Positions 11,539 to 24,249 of a stretch of 64,000 nucleotides of DNA are shown here, one piece after another. The notes under the pieces are model-generated. The model was not told the origin of the DNA. It saw only the letters and a list, made by a program, of their open reading frames with translations, and made no database searches. Each line of letters opens with the position of its first letter. Position 1 is the stretch's first letter. Source of the stretch: Paragyromitra xinjiangensis (Eukaryota; Ascomycota; Pezizomycetes; Pezizales; Discinaceae); contig JBCAMK010000006.1 in NCBI GenBank assembly GCA_038503065.1, positions 186,001 through 250,000 of the forward strand, in the 5' to 3' direction. Both the position numbers and the translations under genes were made by a program.

Positions 11539-13947
11539 GCTGCGATGCGCATCTCGACTTCAAGCAATGAAGCAATTACTAGGAAACGTCTTCAAGGTAT
11601 AGCATTCCTTTCTAATTTCTCCGGTTTACAGAACTTCATACTAACTCTTCACAGTATGAGAACAATATACCGACCGTCGTCAACGAATGGGAAGACATCT
11701 GGCTGGGGCCAATGTTCAGCTAGTGGAAAAGGAAGCTTGGGATGCGGGTACAATGGGAAGGGTTTTTGGATTGATTATGTATTTCGTTTTGGATTTGGGT
11801 TTTGTTGGTTATTTACAGGGTTTGGAAGTTGGAAGTTGGAAGCCTGTCTCGGGGTATACAGGAATGAAAGTCTCTGGTTGGAATATGTATTGATCAATAA
11901 AGGTGTTCGATCAAGTCAGGAGATTTTTCAAGCAAATAGTCAATCAAACTACTGTTCGCTTACTTTTACATTAACTCAACCTGTGATAAATTTCGCTGGG
12001 TGCACTATAGCAGCAATGTGTTCTGGTATTGCGGAGTTTTCAGAGATGACTCCGATGCCAAGCCTAAAGCATTGAAGTTGGAAGTAACATCCTCTCTAAA
12101 ATTCCATTTCCGCCGTTGCTTCCTGGCTGGTGAGGGAACCTTCACTCCATTTGTTGATCATTAACGACTAGAGAAAGCGGCACAGAAAGGTGATAGTGGA
12201 GATCAAGCGCGTTTTGTCTCCTTGAGCCATTTTAACGCAAGGCTTGGAGTTCGATGAGAGAAGGAGAACTTGGTGTCTGTCAAGCAACTAAGGTACATGC
12301 CCCGCCCATAGAGACTGAAATAACGATCGCGATTTCCTATTGCTAGCCCTGGCGAGCTTCACAAAACGAGACTTATCAATTATTTCAACCAGTATCGTCA
12401 TCCTTGCTCGAGAGAAACGAATTCCCCTGCCGCAAAGAGTTAAAGAATTGGATTTCATTGACACGAGGGGCTGTTGCATACTGCGGAGTACCCGATAGAC
12501 AACGCACAAGATCTTACGAGTATATTGTTCTCGTGAAGCACTATTGGCTGCATGGACCACTTCCAACATCCTCCTATTTGGCCAGGCTGGAATTCCTTTT
12601 CAAGCAAATACATTGATGGTACTGGGAAACGGGGCAAATACTGCTCAGTCCTGCCCCGGGCGACGCGCACCAGCAGGAGACATAAGCAACCCCTAGAATA
12701 TTTACAAAATTTCCATAGCGGCATCGGAGGAAATGGGCAATCCTCTCGGGTTAATGCGACGGGAACCGTCTGTCCTGTCCTAACTTAAGGGTGTAGTGCA
12801 AACGGATTGTATATTATCCTGGAAAGATTCTTTCGTGCTGGACCTCAAATTCCACTTTCACGACATGCCCAATATTGAGAGCGGCATATCACAAAGTGTG
12901 CAAATTGACTACTTTCCGTCAACCCAACTAGAAAGAGAATCATAACTGGCATACCGTTCTGGTAAAAGGCACGGTGAAAGGGAATCCTGAGCGCATGAGC
13001 GACCAGATGCTTGTTGTATTGCTGGCCAACTGGCTCCCGGAAACGGGAGACATCTAGTTGGGAAGGACGCTTCTCCGGATGCTTGCGGATTAGCCATTTT
13101 GATTTCTAAAATGGGGGGATCCAACCAACCTACCGGGATTCTCCTGCGAAGTTATAATTCTCGACCGTTTTTATGTTTGATACAAGTATAATCACTAATA
13201 GGCTCCCGCTAAACTGCTAAACTAGGTCTTTGGAGCTCTTCCCAATGCCCAACGATCAATGCTCGGTTCTGGCCTACGACCATTTGAAAACTAGTCTACC
13301 GCCCTGATCCTTGAGTCTCCACCTCCTGTCACTGTCCGAAGTTTTACACCCTCTCGAACGATTTCTGCGGTACGTTTTCCAACGCTCAAAGAAAATTCAT
13401 CTCCTTATCCATGCCCCTCGAGACTTCAACGAACCTTTCGCTTCTTGCCAGCCGGAATTGCAAGATGATAAAAAACTACCAAATCCCCTAGGTGGAACGG
13501 CATCACTTGCAACCGCGGCCTGCTGTTTCTGTCCCTTGCACGCCGTTTTCAAGACGCTGCCAAACCGTATGGAATTCCACCCACCCCGATCAACCTGGCG
13601 AACAATCCCATAGCAGGATACAGTAGTCGATGGCTATGTTCAACAATAGTGGTTTCCGATATAAATGCTCGAGAAGAGTTTCCGCTATCTCAAGTAGCCA
13701 ATTGTGTTTGTCATGACTGAAACCTCACTCCCTCTTTGGATTTCACAGATTCACGCTACGCGGCAGGAGGTTATCTATTTATGTTTTAGTCCTACCGGTG
13801 AGGAAAACTTCGGTTTGGTAAATAGGGCAGTTATTCCGGACTGTCCAGAAAACCTACATCTTGTTCCCATTACCAATATCTGGGGCTTCGAACGGTATTT
13901 CGTTCTGAATATCGGAAAATGTAGGAAAATTATACGCGTCTTCTGCG
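11539..13947. other. no supported gene
   Basis: A 180-codon frame (11533-12075, plus) spans the possible intron described for the promoter-like block and is Gly/Trp/Phe-rich without a domain. A 93-codon minus frame (12288-12569) and a 124-codon plus frame (13704-14078) were also examined; the latter runs into the hAT MITE. Confidence 0.4.
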
Positions 13948-13955
13948 CACTCCGG

Positions 13956-14361
13956 CAGTGTTTGCAACGGGCCGGGGCGGACGGTAGGGCCCCATGGACG
14001 GACTACAGAAAGCTAAGACCGGACCGGACTATGGTATGTAGTCCGTCTAGGGTTAAAAGTCTGCAGGACTGTAGATGACCGTGGAACTATAGGGCCCCGC
14101 GGTCCTTGCCTAGACTCTATTAATAGTATCTCACCTTACAGATGCCAATAGATACCGAGGTTATCCGAAGATTTGGGGCCGATAAACATATGCTAAAGCT
14201 GCCAAGGAGCACCAACAGGGCCCTATAGGGTAGACGGTAGTCAGTGGTCCTTACTCTGTAGTCCATAGTCCGTCTAGGAGCTCCGGCTGGGACGGACTAC
14301 AAGCTGTAGGCCGTTCGGTCCTAGGGCCAGAACCGGACGGACTGCCCCGTTGCGAACACTG
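13956..14361 (+). mobile_element. hAT-type MITE, copy B
   Basis: Same orientation as copy A and 406 bp long. Ends are CAGTGTTTGCAACGGG and CCGTTGCGAACACTG. The target duplication CACTCCGG is perfect (13948-13955 and 14362-14369). The interior matches copies A and C along the full length, including GGGCCCTATAGGGTAGAC. Confidence 0.94.
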
Positions 14362-14369
14362 CACTCCGG

Positions 14370-17002
14370 GATGGATGTAACCCTCGCCTGCTCGGCCAGG
14401 GAGGCAAAATCGAATAGATAGTAAGTGGAGCTCATCGCAATTTCTCTATCCGCAGAAGGAATGATATTACACATCCCCAGTACAGCTTCTGATACATATG
14501 GTCGAAGTTAGGTTATCGCCAAATGCATCGTACCAGCGTGCTATATAGAATATCCACCGCCTAATTTAGCTAAGACGAGAGCACTTTCCCAAGGCCATGT
14601 TCCTCCCGAGTGGTTTAACACTCCAGAATCATAGCTCTGATTCTCTCGCTGTCTCACACACTGGATCCAATAAAGCTCGCAGATAACCAACTACGCCATA
14701 ACCTTCAGAGCATCAAACTAGACCTCCTACAAAGGCCCCAAAAAAAGCGTTACAATTGGGTGAGAGCACAACACAAACCCAGATTATCGAATACCGCTAT
14801 GCACCGCATGAATTGATCGGGAAACCTTCGAGGTTAACGGATCTATCTGCTGCTGCAAGAATAAGCAACAGGGCGCCCTGACGGTAGTGAGCCATCTTTT
14901 ATTTGTTCGTATCTTCTTAGAAATCGTTTTGGCGAGCCCAACTGACTCAAGTGGGGCCAGGTGCTACGCATCCATGATCCACAATCTCAGCTGTCGCGCG
15001 GCTAAGGGACTAAACCCGTATCCTGCACACGAATTCACGGTCGGCTAAGTGCGCTGCTGCTGACCAGCAACAGAAATTACAACAGCTATCATTCACCGCA
15101 CCTGCACTGCCGTCAATACCAAAACGCCCTTCACCTGGACAAGGCCAAGGGATTCTAGCAAATCAGAAGGGATTGAAAAAGAACGATCCCAAACACTCTA
15201 GTCCGGCGAAATGATTAACATGGCTTTTCTATCGCAGGAAACAATACGCTACCTCAACATGACTCCCTGCTTGGTGAAATGGAAGCCTTCCGCGATTGGA
15301 TATAATTAGTTAACAGATAGCCTATCCAGATTTCGCGTGCAAATCAGTGTTTCCTATTTATCCACGCGAACCAAACAATCACTATCTTCAAATTTGCACT
15401 TGCTACTGCCCCACTATTTGGTTTACAGGTATATCGGCATCCGAGTAAAGCATTACCTCCGAGATAGAAGAAGGATAGGCAGATTAGGCTGGAGCTCGTT
15501 TTTGTCACAACTTGCTATGCAAATATCGCATTCCTATACTAAGGCGCTAATAAATAAGTACCGTTTCCAGTCTCATCAGGTCTCCAACCCGTACATATGA
15601 GGCCACTTCAGAGCAACAGTATGAAATAGACCCTGCACGGTTCATCGCTATCATCTGTCACACGATTCATTTTACCAAAACTTTCAGCTCTCCTATTAAC
15701 GCATCTGTAGTAGACAATCACCTATTTAAGCCGTCACCTGTCCTGTATACCATACTGGTACCAAGTGCTTTTTCATTTGGACATCCGCAGTCGCCGCGGA
15801 AAGCCGAGCGCTAGGAGTTTGACACACGGCAAACCTCGCTCTTTCCAATTGGGATACTATACAGTGTTTGAAATCGGGTAGCCTGCCCCGTCTGAGGCTT
15901 AGGACTATATTAGGCCATGCGCCGTAGGGGGCCCAGACTTCGACTAATTTTACCCTAGGGTGTAATATGCAAGAACTATAGCCTACAAGCCTTCCTGCAA
16001 ACTCTAGGAACCCTCATATTGAGGAATATTGCGGGAACGGGTAACTGCAAAGGACCGGTATGAGACTATCACTAATCTTTAGATCCGGGGCGCTCACGGT
16101 CTGAGTTCGATGACATTAACTTATGGGATGTAGTAAATTGGTTGTGGGGAGCTAAAGCCTGTGGGGTAATATCTGGCCGTTGTGACATGATAGTTCTGGT
16201 TGGTATGGTAGTTCGACAGTAATTAGAAGTTGGCGGTTTTAGCGATCCATGGTTCCTGGGCTATACAGAAATTAAGTTGAACAAAGTGCAATTGATGAAA
16301 GGTTTCCGAAGTTAGGAAGCGCTCTGTAGCGCGCACCAATAGTCCTGCAAAGTTGGCAGGAGCCCGAGCACGCAGGGAACATGTCTATGTTCCATTTCTA
16401 CTAGGGTCGTGAGGAATTCAAAATTTAGCCCTAGGCGGCCGGTGAGATGCAGTCCGCCCAGTCTTGATATAACTCTCGAAATCCTCCTAGGCCCTTGTAT
16501 TCTCCCTGAACATCTGCAATTACTGCTGCAAAGTAATCTACCCAGAGAGAGATAATCTAACGATCCAGGCGGTGGGGCGGAGAACAAGGAATTATGGAGA
16601 TAGTTACAAGTTTACACTACAAGATTAAGATGGGCAGTTGGGTAGAAGGTCTAAAAGAAGATAAGTCCGGCGGCTGGATGGACATGTTGATGGGAAAATA
16701 AAAAGATAACAAAGGCGCTGGTAATTCTGGGGGGGGGGAATGTGGCTCATGGGTAAGGGTGAAAATGAGTAGAAAGGATGAAGAGATGGAATTTCCATGG
16801 CGTACTAGTATTTCTGAACTTTGCTAAATCTTGGCTTCCATGAACCAAAAGGTTGAATGCGTCCATGAATTATCAATTAATCAAGCAAGCAAGCAAGCAA
16901 TGCTGGGCATTTGAAATCGCTGTGTACAATTCACAATGTTGAGGCGTTAAGTGTGGTGTTCAATGTAGTGTTTATCTACACTAAGCATAGAACTACAAAC
17001 AA
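14370..17002. other. gene-free stretch
   Basis: No frame longer than about 91 codons. A run of ten G residues sits near 16731, and an AAGC microsatellite lies at about 16883-16899 (AAGCAAGCAAGCAAGC). Confidence 0.5.
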
Positions 17003-17114
17003 GAGTCTATGGTCTAGTGGTATGGCGCCTCGCTGCTTCTGTGCGATACAGTGGAAGAACCAAAGCAGTCACCTAAAAAGGTGGGAGACCCGGGTTCGAA
17101 TCCCGGTAGATTCA
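17003..17114 (+). tRNA. tRNA gene with intron-like insert, isotype unresolved
   Basis: The acceptor arms GAGTCTA and TAGATTC pair fully, with discriminator A. The D-arm reads TGGTCTAGTGGTATGGC and is a good box A. The T-arm CCGGGTTCGAATCCCGG is perfect, and a T run follows at once. The middle is irregular. CTCGC/GTGGG can form an anticodon stem, but position 33 is then G and not T. Alternatively TGCTT/AAGCA plus CACCT/AGGTG would give a class II layout with a long variable arm. The unit is 112 nt, so an insert of about 40 nt is implied. Either the intron position is unusual or the gene is a recent pseudogene. Confidence 0.65.
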
Positions 17115-17120
17115 CTTTTT

Positions 17121-18480
17121 CGTTTTTTTGTTCCGGAACATGGAGACTATTAAATATATTTAGATCCACCCATTGTGATACTGGGCCAAAGTATTTGTTT
17201 GATATAGTGAGATCCTCTCTGCGGGGTGAGATAAAAGAAGTGGGAGAAGGCATTCATGATTATCGATTGAGAGAAGATTGGCGAGCACAGGATCGAGGCG
17301 ATATGAACGCACCTGACCAAATTGTGGTTCTGGCTGTGCAAATCAAGAGTTTTGCTCTAGGAAGGCGACTGAAAATATGTAGGAACAAACGTGTAAAACG
17401 AAGCCGGTGTTGCAAAACCACTAAGTAAATTGGGGCGAAAAGGGAAAACAAAGAGGTTGGTCTAGGGAGGCGGTGAAGTATTGAGAGAAGAGGGCGAAGG
17501 TGAGGAAGTTGATAAAGATGAAGAAATGGATGAGGCGAGGAGTGAGGTATGGAACGTGTATGGGGAAGACGGCGATTAAAGGGGAGTTTCTTTTAGTTTC
17601 GCCTTGCTGGTGCTAGCTGCTATAGCCTAAAGGCTGGATGCGTGTATAATTTAGCTATCAGTTTATCCATCTTGCAAAACCAATGAACGACAATGTTAAG
17701 GAAATGCTGGACAAAGGAGTATTGGTTTCCCGAAGATTGTATAAACGTAAAGATAACACCAACGCTCAACTAAATGTTCGAAGCATTCAAGTACTTGAGG
17801 ATTTCTCGCTCACTGCCTCATTACCCTCAAATTAATTGCTTACACTAAACACATAGTAGTCACTAGTTAGGTGTGTGGGCATTTCTTCACTGCGGCATTT
17901 GTTCATAGGGTGTCTCAAAGATGTTGGCAGTCACTTTCATCCTTGCCAAGTACCGGCTTTTTTGCCAGAGGCTCAAGTCATTGGAATGCCTGCTAAGATC
18001 CTTAAATAAACCGAAACTCTCATTCGCTCTGAAGGTACTTACTATCAATGTGTCTTACTAGAAGCCCTAGCTGCATAGAAAAAACATACGCGCCATTATT
18101 TCGAACCTGAACAAAAGCAAGCATAGCCTACTCTGGAACCGGTAGATGAAGAGTGGTAGTAGTGGAAACCTCGCTTTAGTCAAATGCCCGGCGGGTCGTG
18201 AACTTTCAACTTACAGATGTTCCAGACCCGAACGTCAACCAGTTGTACACCATCCGAACCGCCACCTTGCTACGGGTAAAAGAAAGCCTTAGGCCATTTA
18301 GTTATATTGCATGATGGAGACTACCGTGCTGTACCCTTGGTCTGTTGGTATGGTGGGTTCTGTTGCTCGTGGTAATAGTATAGAACTTTAAAAGTAACCG
18401 AATTGAATATAGGGAGCAGCAAAAGGTTCGTCACTGCATTGAAGCTCTGATATGCCCATACTACAGTGACTACATCCTTG
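17121..18480. other. gene-free stretch
   Basis: The 125-codon plus frame that starts inside the tRNA is an artefact of it. Otherwise only frames of about 60 codons. Confidence 0.45.
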
Positions 18481-18484
18481 TCGT

Positions 18485-18560
18485 GGCGGCGATTTGAACG
18501 TGGGATTCTCGACGTGGAGGCAGGCACCTAGACTATTACGCCATAGTGCCCGGCGAAATA
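18485..18560 (-). repeat. tRNA-like fragment, degenerate
   Basis: On the minus strand a box-A-like TATGGCGTAATAGTCTAGG is followed 35-40 nt later by a box-B-like CACGTTCAAATCGC. No acceptor stem can be formed. Probably a decayed tRNA-derived repeat. Confidence 0.3.
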
Positions 18561-20639
18561 TTATGTTGTATAGTCCTTTTGACTCCACCTGCACTGCAGC
18601 GTGTGAAAAGTGCCCACACTGATGACTAATTACTTCTCCCGCCACACTACAAGCCTAAACAAGGCAACTGATAACAGGGAAAAACAGCAAACATCCCTCT
18701 GAAAAACGCCGTTATTCCAATACGCTGTATTCCACTACGCTGCTCATTTGGTAGTCTCGCTACTTCATTTAATAACGGTCATGCAAGCTTCGTCATTCGT
18801 TGACCATGAGGGGTGTCTAAAAGTGAATCCGGAAACGACACGGACCCTGACCGCGTCTCTTAGCGGTTCAACACCCTCAAACTTAGAACTCACTAAGAGG
18901 AGAAAGCGTTCGCTAGTTTCAACTACCAGCTCTTACGCTAGCTCTCACTCCTTCCTGAACATGATACAACATGCTTTACTAGACGGCCAATAATCAGGCT
19001 CGTTCTTATCCCCTACTACCTATGGCTACTGCGCATCGCAGGCAGCAGCTGCGTATATGGGGCTGGGCACGAGACTAGCCAATAATGATACAACCACTTA
19101 CGCCCGGCATCCTATTCAAGACTACACCTGAAGGATAACAACCATGCTTCGGGTCGGATCATACTCAAGGGATCAAACTAAGTACTGATTAGCCGATATC
19201 TACGAATAAAAATTCTGATTCCACGGGCTCGAACATAAATCGAGGAACGACGTCATGAGAGGTCTCCAAGAGACGACGTCCCTACAGATTTGAAGCCTGG
19301 TATAGATCAGGGTGGGGGATCATCAAGTCTGCTAACGAGCATTATACAGATGTTCTCGCCTCGCTTCTGTCTAAGGACTGTTCTAGCCAGTTCGATTGTG
19401 ACAGGACGCTCGGCTAGCGGAGACAATAACACAAAACGGAATTATGTTTCTGCAGACTTATTTCAATTTTGTGGGTATATTACTACTACCAACCTTCTTC
19501 CGACTTTGTTTGACATGGAGTGGGGTATTCGGTATGCGCCTGTCTCCGGCTCTCCGGCTCATCCTGCGAGTTCGCTAGACCTTTGTTTTGCTATCAAGAA
19601 GCCCAAAGATCTTCACCAGTTCCCAAACGCAAACACAAAACCTCCACGGAACTTTTGATTGTGCCGTACTGACCCTAGTGTTCAACAAGGCGACGTGGAA
19701 ATTCATTCGCTATCGTGCTAGAGTCCGATGGCTGGGTACTCTCAATGTGGTTTCTCGTGCCCGTGATATCAAACTGATTACAGGTTTCAAAGATAGTAAT
19801 CGGTTTGGCTTCCCACACCGAGCCTTTTGTTCGACACTTGGCAAAGCAGTTTCAATGGTCTGCTAACCGACAAGAGAACTAGCATCGTGGAGTCTTAAGA
19901 TACGAACAAACTCCATTGTCTCACTGCAGGCCCACGACACGATTGCGGATACAGCATTATTATGTTTGTCTAGGCAGCGGCCCTAGCCGATAAAGGTAGG
20001 TGAAATAGATGCTTTTCCTTCAGCTTACCACGCGGCTTCGTGCCGCCCGGTAAAGAAGCATCGGGCCGGGAGCTTGCAGCCTTTCCCCTTCCCTATAATG
20101 CCAAAGAGAGAGCTTTGATTCCAGCCCGATCGGCCACTACAAAATCCTTATTCATGACAGAACGCTGCTACCTGACGATTAGTCATCTTTAAAATTCGTT
20201 AATTGGGAGTTACGTGCACCGAATTTTATGCTACGTGTTTCCAATATTTAACCCCAATAATATTTGTTTCTGGATGCTGACCCTGACCTGTAGGTATACC
20301 TATCTAATACACTACTGTATGACTGATTCGGTATCTTGAGGAAAAGTTCTAGCATCTAGCCTAATTTTGACAAAGGATTAAATCAGCTTTATTTCATTTT
20401 CTGGTGTATAATAAATCTTTTACTCTCACAGCCGAAGCTTTGATGTCCTGCCAAGCGCCCCAACCTTGTTTTCCGAATCAAACGCTTCCCTCCCCATTAC
20501 CAATTGACCAGCCGTAGGTTATCCTCCATCTAAGCGTCGGCGAGAGTCAGGAAATACTGTACTTCTTTCAAACCAACGGGCAGATCGTAACATCATATCA
20601 AAAGCCAGTGGTAGACCACACCCTTGCTCCCTCCCCAAA
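18561..20639. other. gene-free stretch
   Basis: A 122-codon frame (19290-19658, plus) and an overlapping 92-codon frame (19588-19866) are open but lack motifs. Confidence 0.45.
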
Positions 20640-21190
20640 TTCCGTAGCATGTCTACAACCCCTTTTTCGTACTCTACACAGCCTTACTTCTTCTTTTCGC
20701 AAATGCCTCCTCTATTGTTTCTTTCGTTCTTCCTCATGCGCTTCATTCCGCTGAAGTTCTCCCTTCGAAGGCCCTGGCAGTCAACCTACCACATTGACCT
20801 GATTTAGCGAGAAAGCGACAGGTAAAGTAACGGTGACCATCGCTTAAAGCACCTATTATGGAGAGCATTGCGTGGTAAGAGGGACGGAGTGGAAGTTGGC
20901 CATTGGTTGATTGATGAAGTCTAGGATTCACAGAATCGAAAGCGGAAGGAGATTAAAAACAGTTGATAATCATGGTGAATAAGACTATCAAGCATAGGAT
21001 TCACTGGCGGTGGAGTACTCTCGTGTCCAGCCCAATGCTGCTGAGAGCTAAGACGCATTCTAGGCAGCAGATAAGGCAGCAGAAGATGAGAACGAGCCTA
21101 GGGGTGATGGTGGGTTACCTAAACCTTTCCTCTATTAACAGGTGTCATCGAAAGAATTGTCGGATGAGTAAATGAAGTATCGATCAATCA
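20640..21190 (+). repeat. diverged duplicated segment, member 1
   Basis: Colinear with 23440-24245. Shared landmarks in order: a C/T-rich stretch, GGCCA with TTGTTGATTGAT or TTGGTTGATTGAT, then GGAGTA followed by TCTCGTG, CAGCCCAATG, GACGCAT and GGCAGCAG. No long frame is conserved between the two, so this looks like a non-coding repeat. Confidence 0.5.
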
Positions 21191-21231
21191 GTTAGTTATC
21201 GTTCTTATCTTGCCAAGAGATATGTGGAACT

Positions 21232-21395
21232 GCAAGCGATACGTTCAAGACCGGTTGTGGAGGGGTAGCAAATGTCCCTCCCTAGCGCAGTTGGCCGCGC
21301 CCCGCTTCGAAGCCGTCCTCCAGAGGGAGTAAGCTGTTTGCCTAGAAGCGGGGGGAGTTCAGATCCCGTGGGGGACACCCACCTCAATTTTTTTT
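21232..21395 (+). repeat. tRNA-related repeat (SINE-like), copy 3
   Basis: The core is 21273-21377 with CCCCGC and GCGGGG stem arms, like copies 1 and 4. The conserved 5' flank is GCGATACGTTCAAGACCGG. The tail is a T run of eight. Confidence 0.76.
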
Positions 21396-22490
21396 AAACT
21401 TAAAGTCATTTCTCTAGTCGACTCTTTGCTTGTCTCTCAACTACAAGGCTTTGTGACAGCGATACGACATTGCTGCATTGTGTTGCCCATACGGATCGCC
21501 TGAGGGCTTTTACGCCAGTCCAAGGCTAAATGCGGTGTTCCAACTGTTTACTGGCCACTATGAGGATAGGCATAATGGTATCCTGTAAGCCAGAAGATAC
21601 CATTCTTAGGATCGCAGGTCCACTACATTGGTATTACTACCTCATCGCACCGGTTTCCTGGGAAGAACCGTAATCGATGAAAGTGAGGATGGTGTGTAAG
21701 CCGTATACTTTTCCTCTCTGTTCACAATGCGGCTGGATATTGTGCAGTAAAGAAGGGGAGCTAACGCTGTATCACTCCTCCATAGTATCGAAAATAGCGG
21801 TAGCATTTTTACCAGGCCGCCACAGCACCCTCTTCGTGCTGGATAATCGTTAACTAGACTCTTGGTAAGGACCGTGATTTTGGGCTGTGGATCGAATGGT
21901 ATGTTATGTTCATGCAACTTTAGACCTCACGAGTATATATTTCGGTACCTTGATCCTTAGGTACACCTGCCCCATGCTTTATCCTGTGGTGAATTCCGGA
22001 AACACCTGTATACGAACCGATTTTAGCTAAGAAACTAAATTATTTCTATCTCATTCTTCTCAGTGCAACCATTACTCACCTTTCTCGAAAGACTAGCCAA
22101 AATACATTCTCCCTTTCTAGATTACAAACAATTTGGCAATACTTTTCAAACCAGTTTAATCACCGTGCCAGCTATTGCAGAAACAAACTCCCGTTGCCTT
22201 GTAATAATCCTAGCGAAGGAACTTATCCTCATACCAAGTACATATAGTGGGAAATCGTTCATGCTTCTGTGAATGATAGCAAAGTCTCTTAATTGAGGCC
22301 ACTGCGATGATGATATCTCTGCCGAGCCTCACGCGGTAGGGGGTATGAGAAGAACTAGCCCAACTTAAATAACTATTCGACCTGGTGCTAATCCTTATCT
22401 TAACCCCGTGCACAACCTCTTCTAGGTGGCTGCCGGACCTAGCTAAGGCTGAAGTTTCGTGCCATAGTGCGACAGCATGACCAGAGTAGC
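21396..22490. other. gene-free stretch
   Basis: Frames of 69-123 codons on opposite strands overlap around 22063-22581. None is recognisable. Confidence 0.45.
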
Positions 22491-23325
22491 GTGGTCCACG
22501 AGGCAGCTCGAGCCGAGCTACGAGGTATACCTCGAGGCAACTCGTGCTTGTGGGGGGGTCTGCTTCGGGCTGCTCGAGCAATACAGTACACTCGCCCTAT
22601 AAGAATACTTTTTATAGGAATATTCTTAGTGGGGTGCTCCCTGAAACTACCTCTCTAGTTCGTATTTGGTAAAGCCTCCCCTATAAACCTTCTTTATTGG
22701 GTTAGACCACTCTTCCTATAAGAGTATTCATCTGCACTCTCGGCCCGACAGTATTCTTATAGAGCGATTGTACTGTAGAGGGCTTGCCTAGAGGCATCGG
22801 GGCATGGAGATACTATTAGAGGCACACTCTAAGTAAAAATTATTGTTTGGTACATTGGTATCTAATAAAGTAGCTATCTGCTAATATCGTCTTCTTCCTA
22901 GTCAAGCTTACTTGTATCATCCCATAATCCCTCAATGGTTGCCTACTGTATGAAGTCTTCAAAATTCAGATCCTCTATTTCGTATTAGGTCATTGGGAAA
23001 TCCTTTATTGGAGGATGCTGCTGTGGATGACATAGTACTAGTAGGTATGTGGGTTACTGCTAGTGGCATTAAATCCGAAGGTACCGGCAAGAGATAGGTG
23101 GAGAATACGTATAAAAGTAGTTCCATGGACCTGGATGGTATTCAGGGGTCGATAGATAGGAAGATAGATATTTCATTTACGCATCCAGCCCTAAAGCTAT
23201 GGCGATATACTTCAGGGGTCGATCATCGCCGCTGTGAAATCCCATAGGCCTGAGACCTCAAGGCGCCTCGTGCTCGCGGCACCCCTTCCCCGGGCAGCCT
23301 CGAGCGAGCTTTCCTCGTGGACCAC
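22491..23325. mobile_element. putative non-autonomous foldback element
   Basis: The termini GTGGTCCACGAGG and CCTCGTGGACCAC are exact 13-bp inverted repeats. Subterminal regions on both sides are rich in CTCGAG/GCTCGAG motifs. The interior has no ORF. It contains the palindromic TAAGAATACTTTTTATAGGA region (22603-22625) and two copies of TTCAGGGGTCGAT (about 23133 and 23208). I could not find a convincing target duplication, so the exact ends and the superfamily stay open. Confidence 0.5.
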
Positions 23326-23439
23326 ACTGGACCTGAGATTTAGTATTTACTAGAACTTGAATTTACCTCAAATTCACATTCTTCCTAGTTCTTCATAGAA
23401 TGCCAGGTTAAACTTCCATCAAATAAAATACATGTTATC

Positions 23440-24245
23440 AAGTGTACTACAGAAATTTCCCCCGGTTCCACAGCACGACCACCACCCCTTTGTTAGTACT
23501 TCGCCAACCGTCAATCTCTTTCTTTTCACTCTCAACCCTGCTGCTTCTTCCTCCTGATGTTTCTATTGTTCCTTCCATTCTCTCCCATCTATTTCATCCC
23601 GCCCCTCCCCTCTCTCCCAGGCTAGTGGGGGTTACGCCATTTATGGTGATGCGATCTTGTGGGCGGGACGGAAAGAGGCTGGCCGGTGGAACCACTCATT
23701 GTTGGTAGCCCGATACAATGAGCGGTAGGTGCATGGCCACTTGTTGATTGATCGAAGAAGCATAATGGTGAGGGTTATGATCATAATAATAACGCTTCAA
23801 AGCCCAATGCAGCCTAGGACTCTGGCTATGCATTATAGTTATCCCGCCTCATTGGGGCATTGGAACTAGAGAAAACCTCCAAAATTCTAGCCTGCCCTGG
23901 TAGGTTGGGCACACCACGAGTTGGAGACATGGGATCCGAGCCCATAACCTTCCGCTTTGAAACGGAATGGTAGCCGAGTAGCCATACCCTCAGACCACCG
24001 GCCCACGATCGAACCAGAAATTAAAGGTATCGAAACCTGAAGGGGAAAACATGCGGTTGATTATCATCGTAATAAAGTTGCCAAACACAGGATTCCATGG
24101 TGATGGAGTATTCTCGTGCCCAGCCCAATGTTTCTGAGGGTCATGACGCATAGTAGGCAGCAGTCGAGGCAGTAGCCGGTGGGAACGGGACTGGTGATGA
24201 ATCTGAGCTCATTTAATCATTCCTCTATCAGCTAGCGTACCACCG
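23440..24245 (+). repeat. diverged duplicated segment, member 2 (with insertion)
   Basis: Partner of 20640-21190. It is longer because a tRNA-like sequence and its flanks (about 23810-24050) sit inside it. Identity is patchy, so the duplication is old. Confidence 0.48.
23925..24005 (-). repeat. tRNA-like sequence, degenerate
   Basis: On the minus strand: box-A-like GGTCTGAGGGTATGGC, a stem TTCCG/CGGAA with an 8-nt loop TTTCAAAG, and a T-arm ATGGG-CTCGGAT-CCCAT. The acceptor ends do not pair and the anticodon loop is one base too long. More likely a tRNA-derived repeat than a working gene. Confidence 0.4.
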
Positions 24246-24249
24246 AAAA

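Noticed and set aside
11533..12075. 180-codon plus-strand ORF
   Set aside because: Crosses splice-like sites, low-complexity Gly/Phe/Trp composition, no domain. A partial gene start cannot be excluded but is not supported.
12288..12569. 93-codon minus-strand ORF with basic composition
   Set aside because: Looks protein-like in parts but an overlapping frame of similar length exists and no homologous family came to mind.
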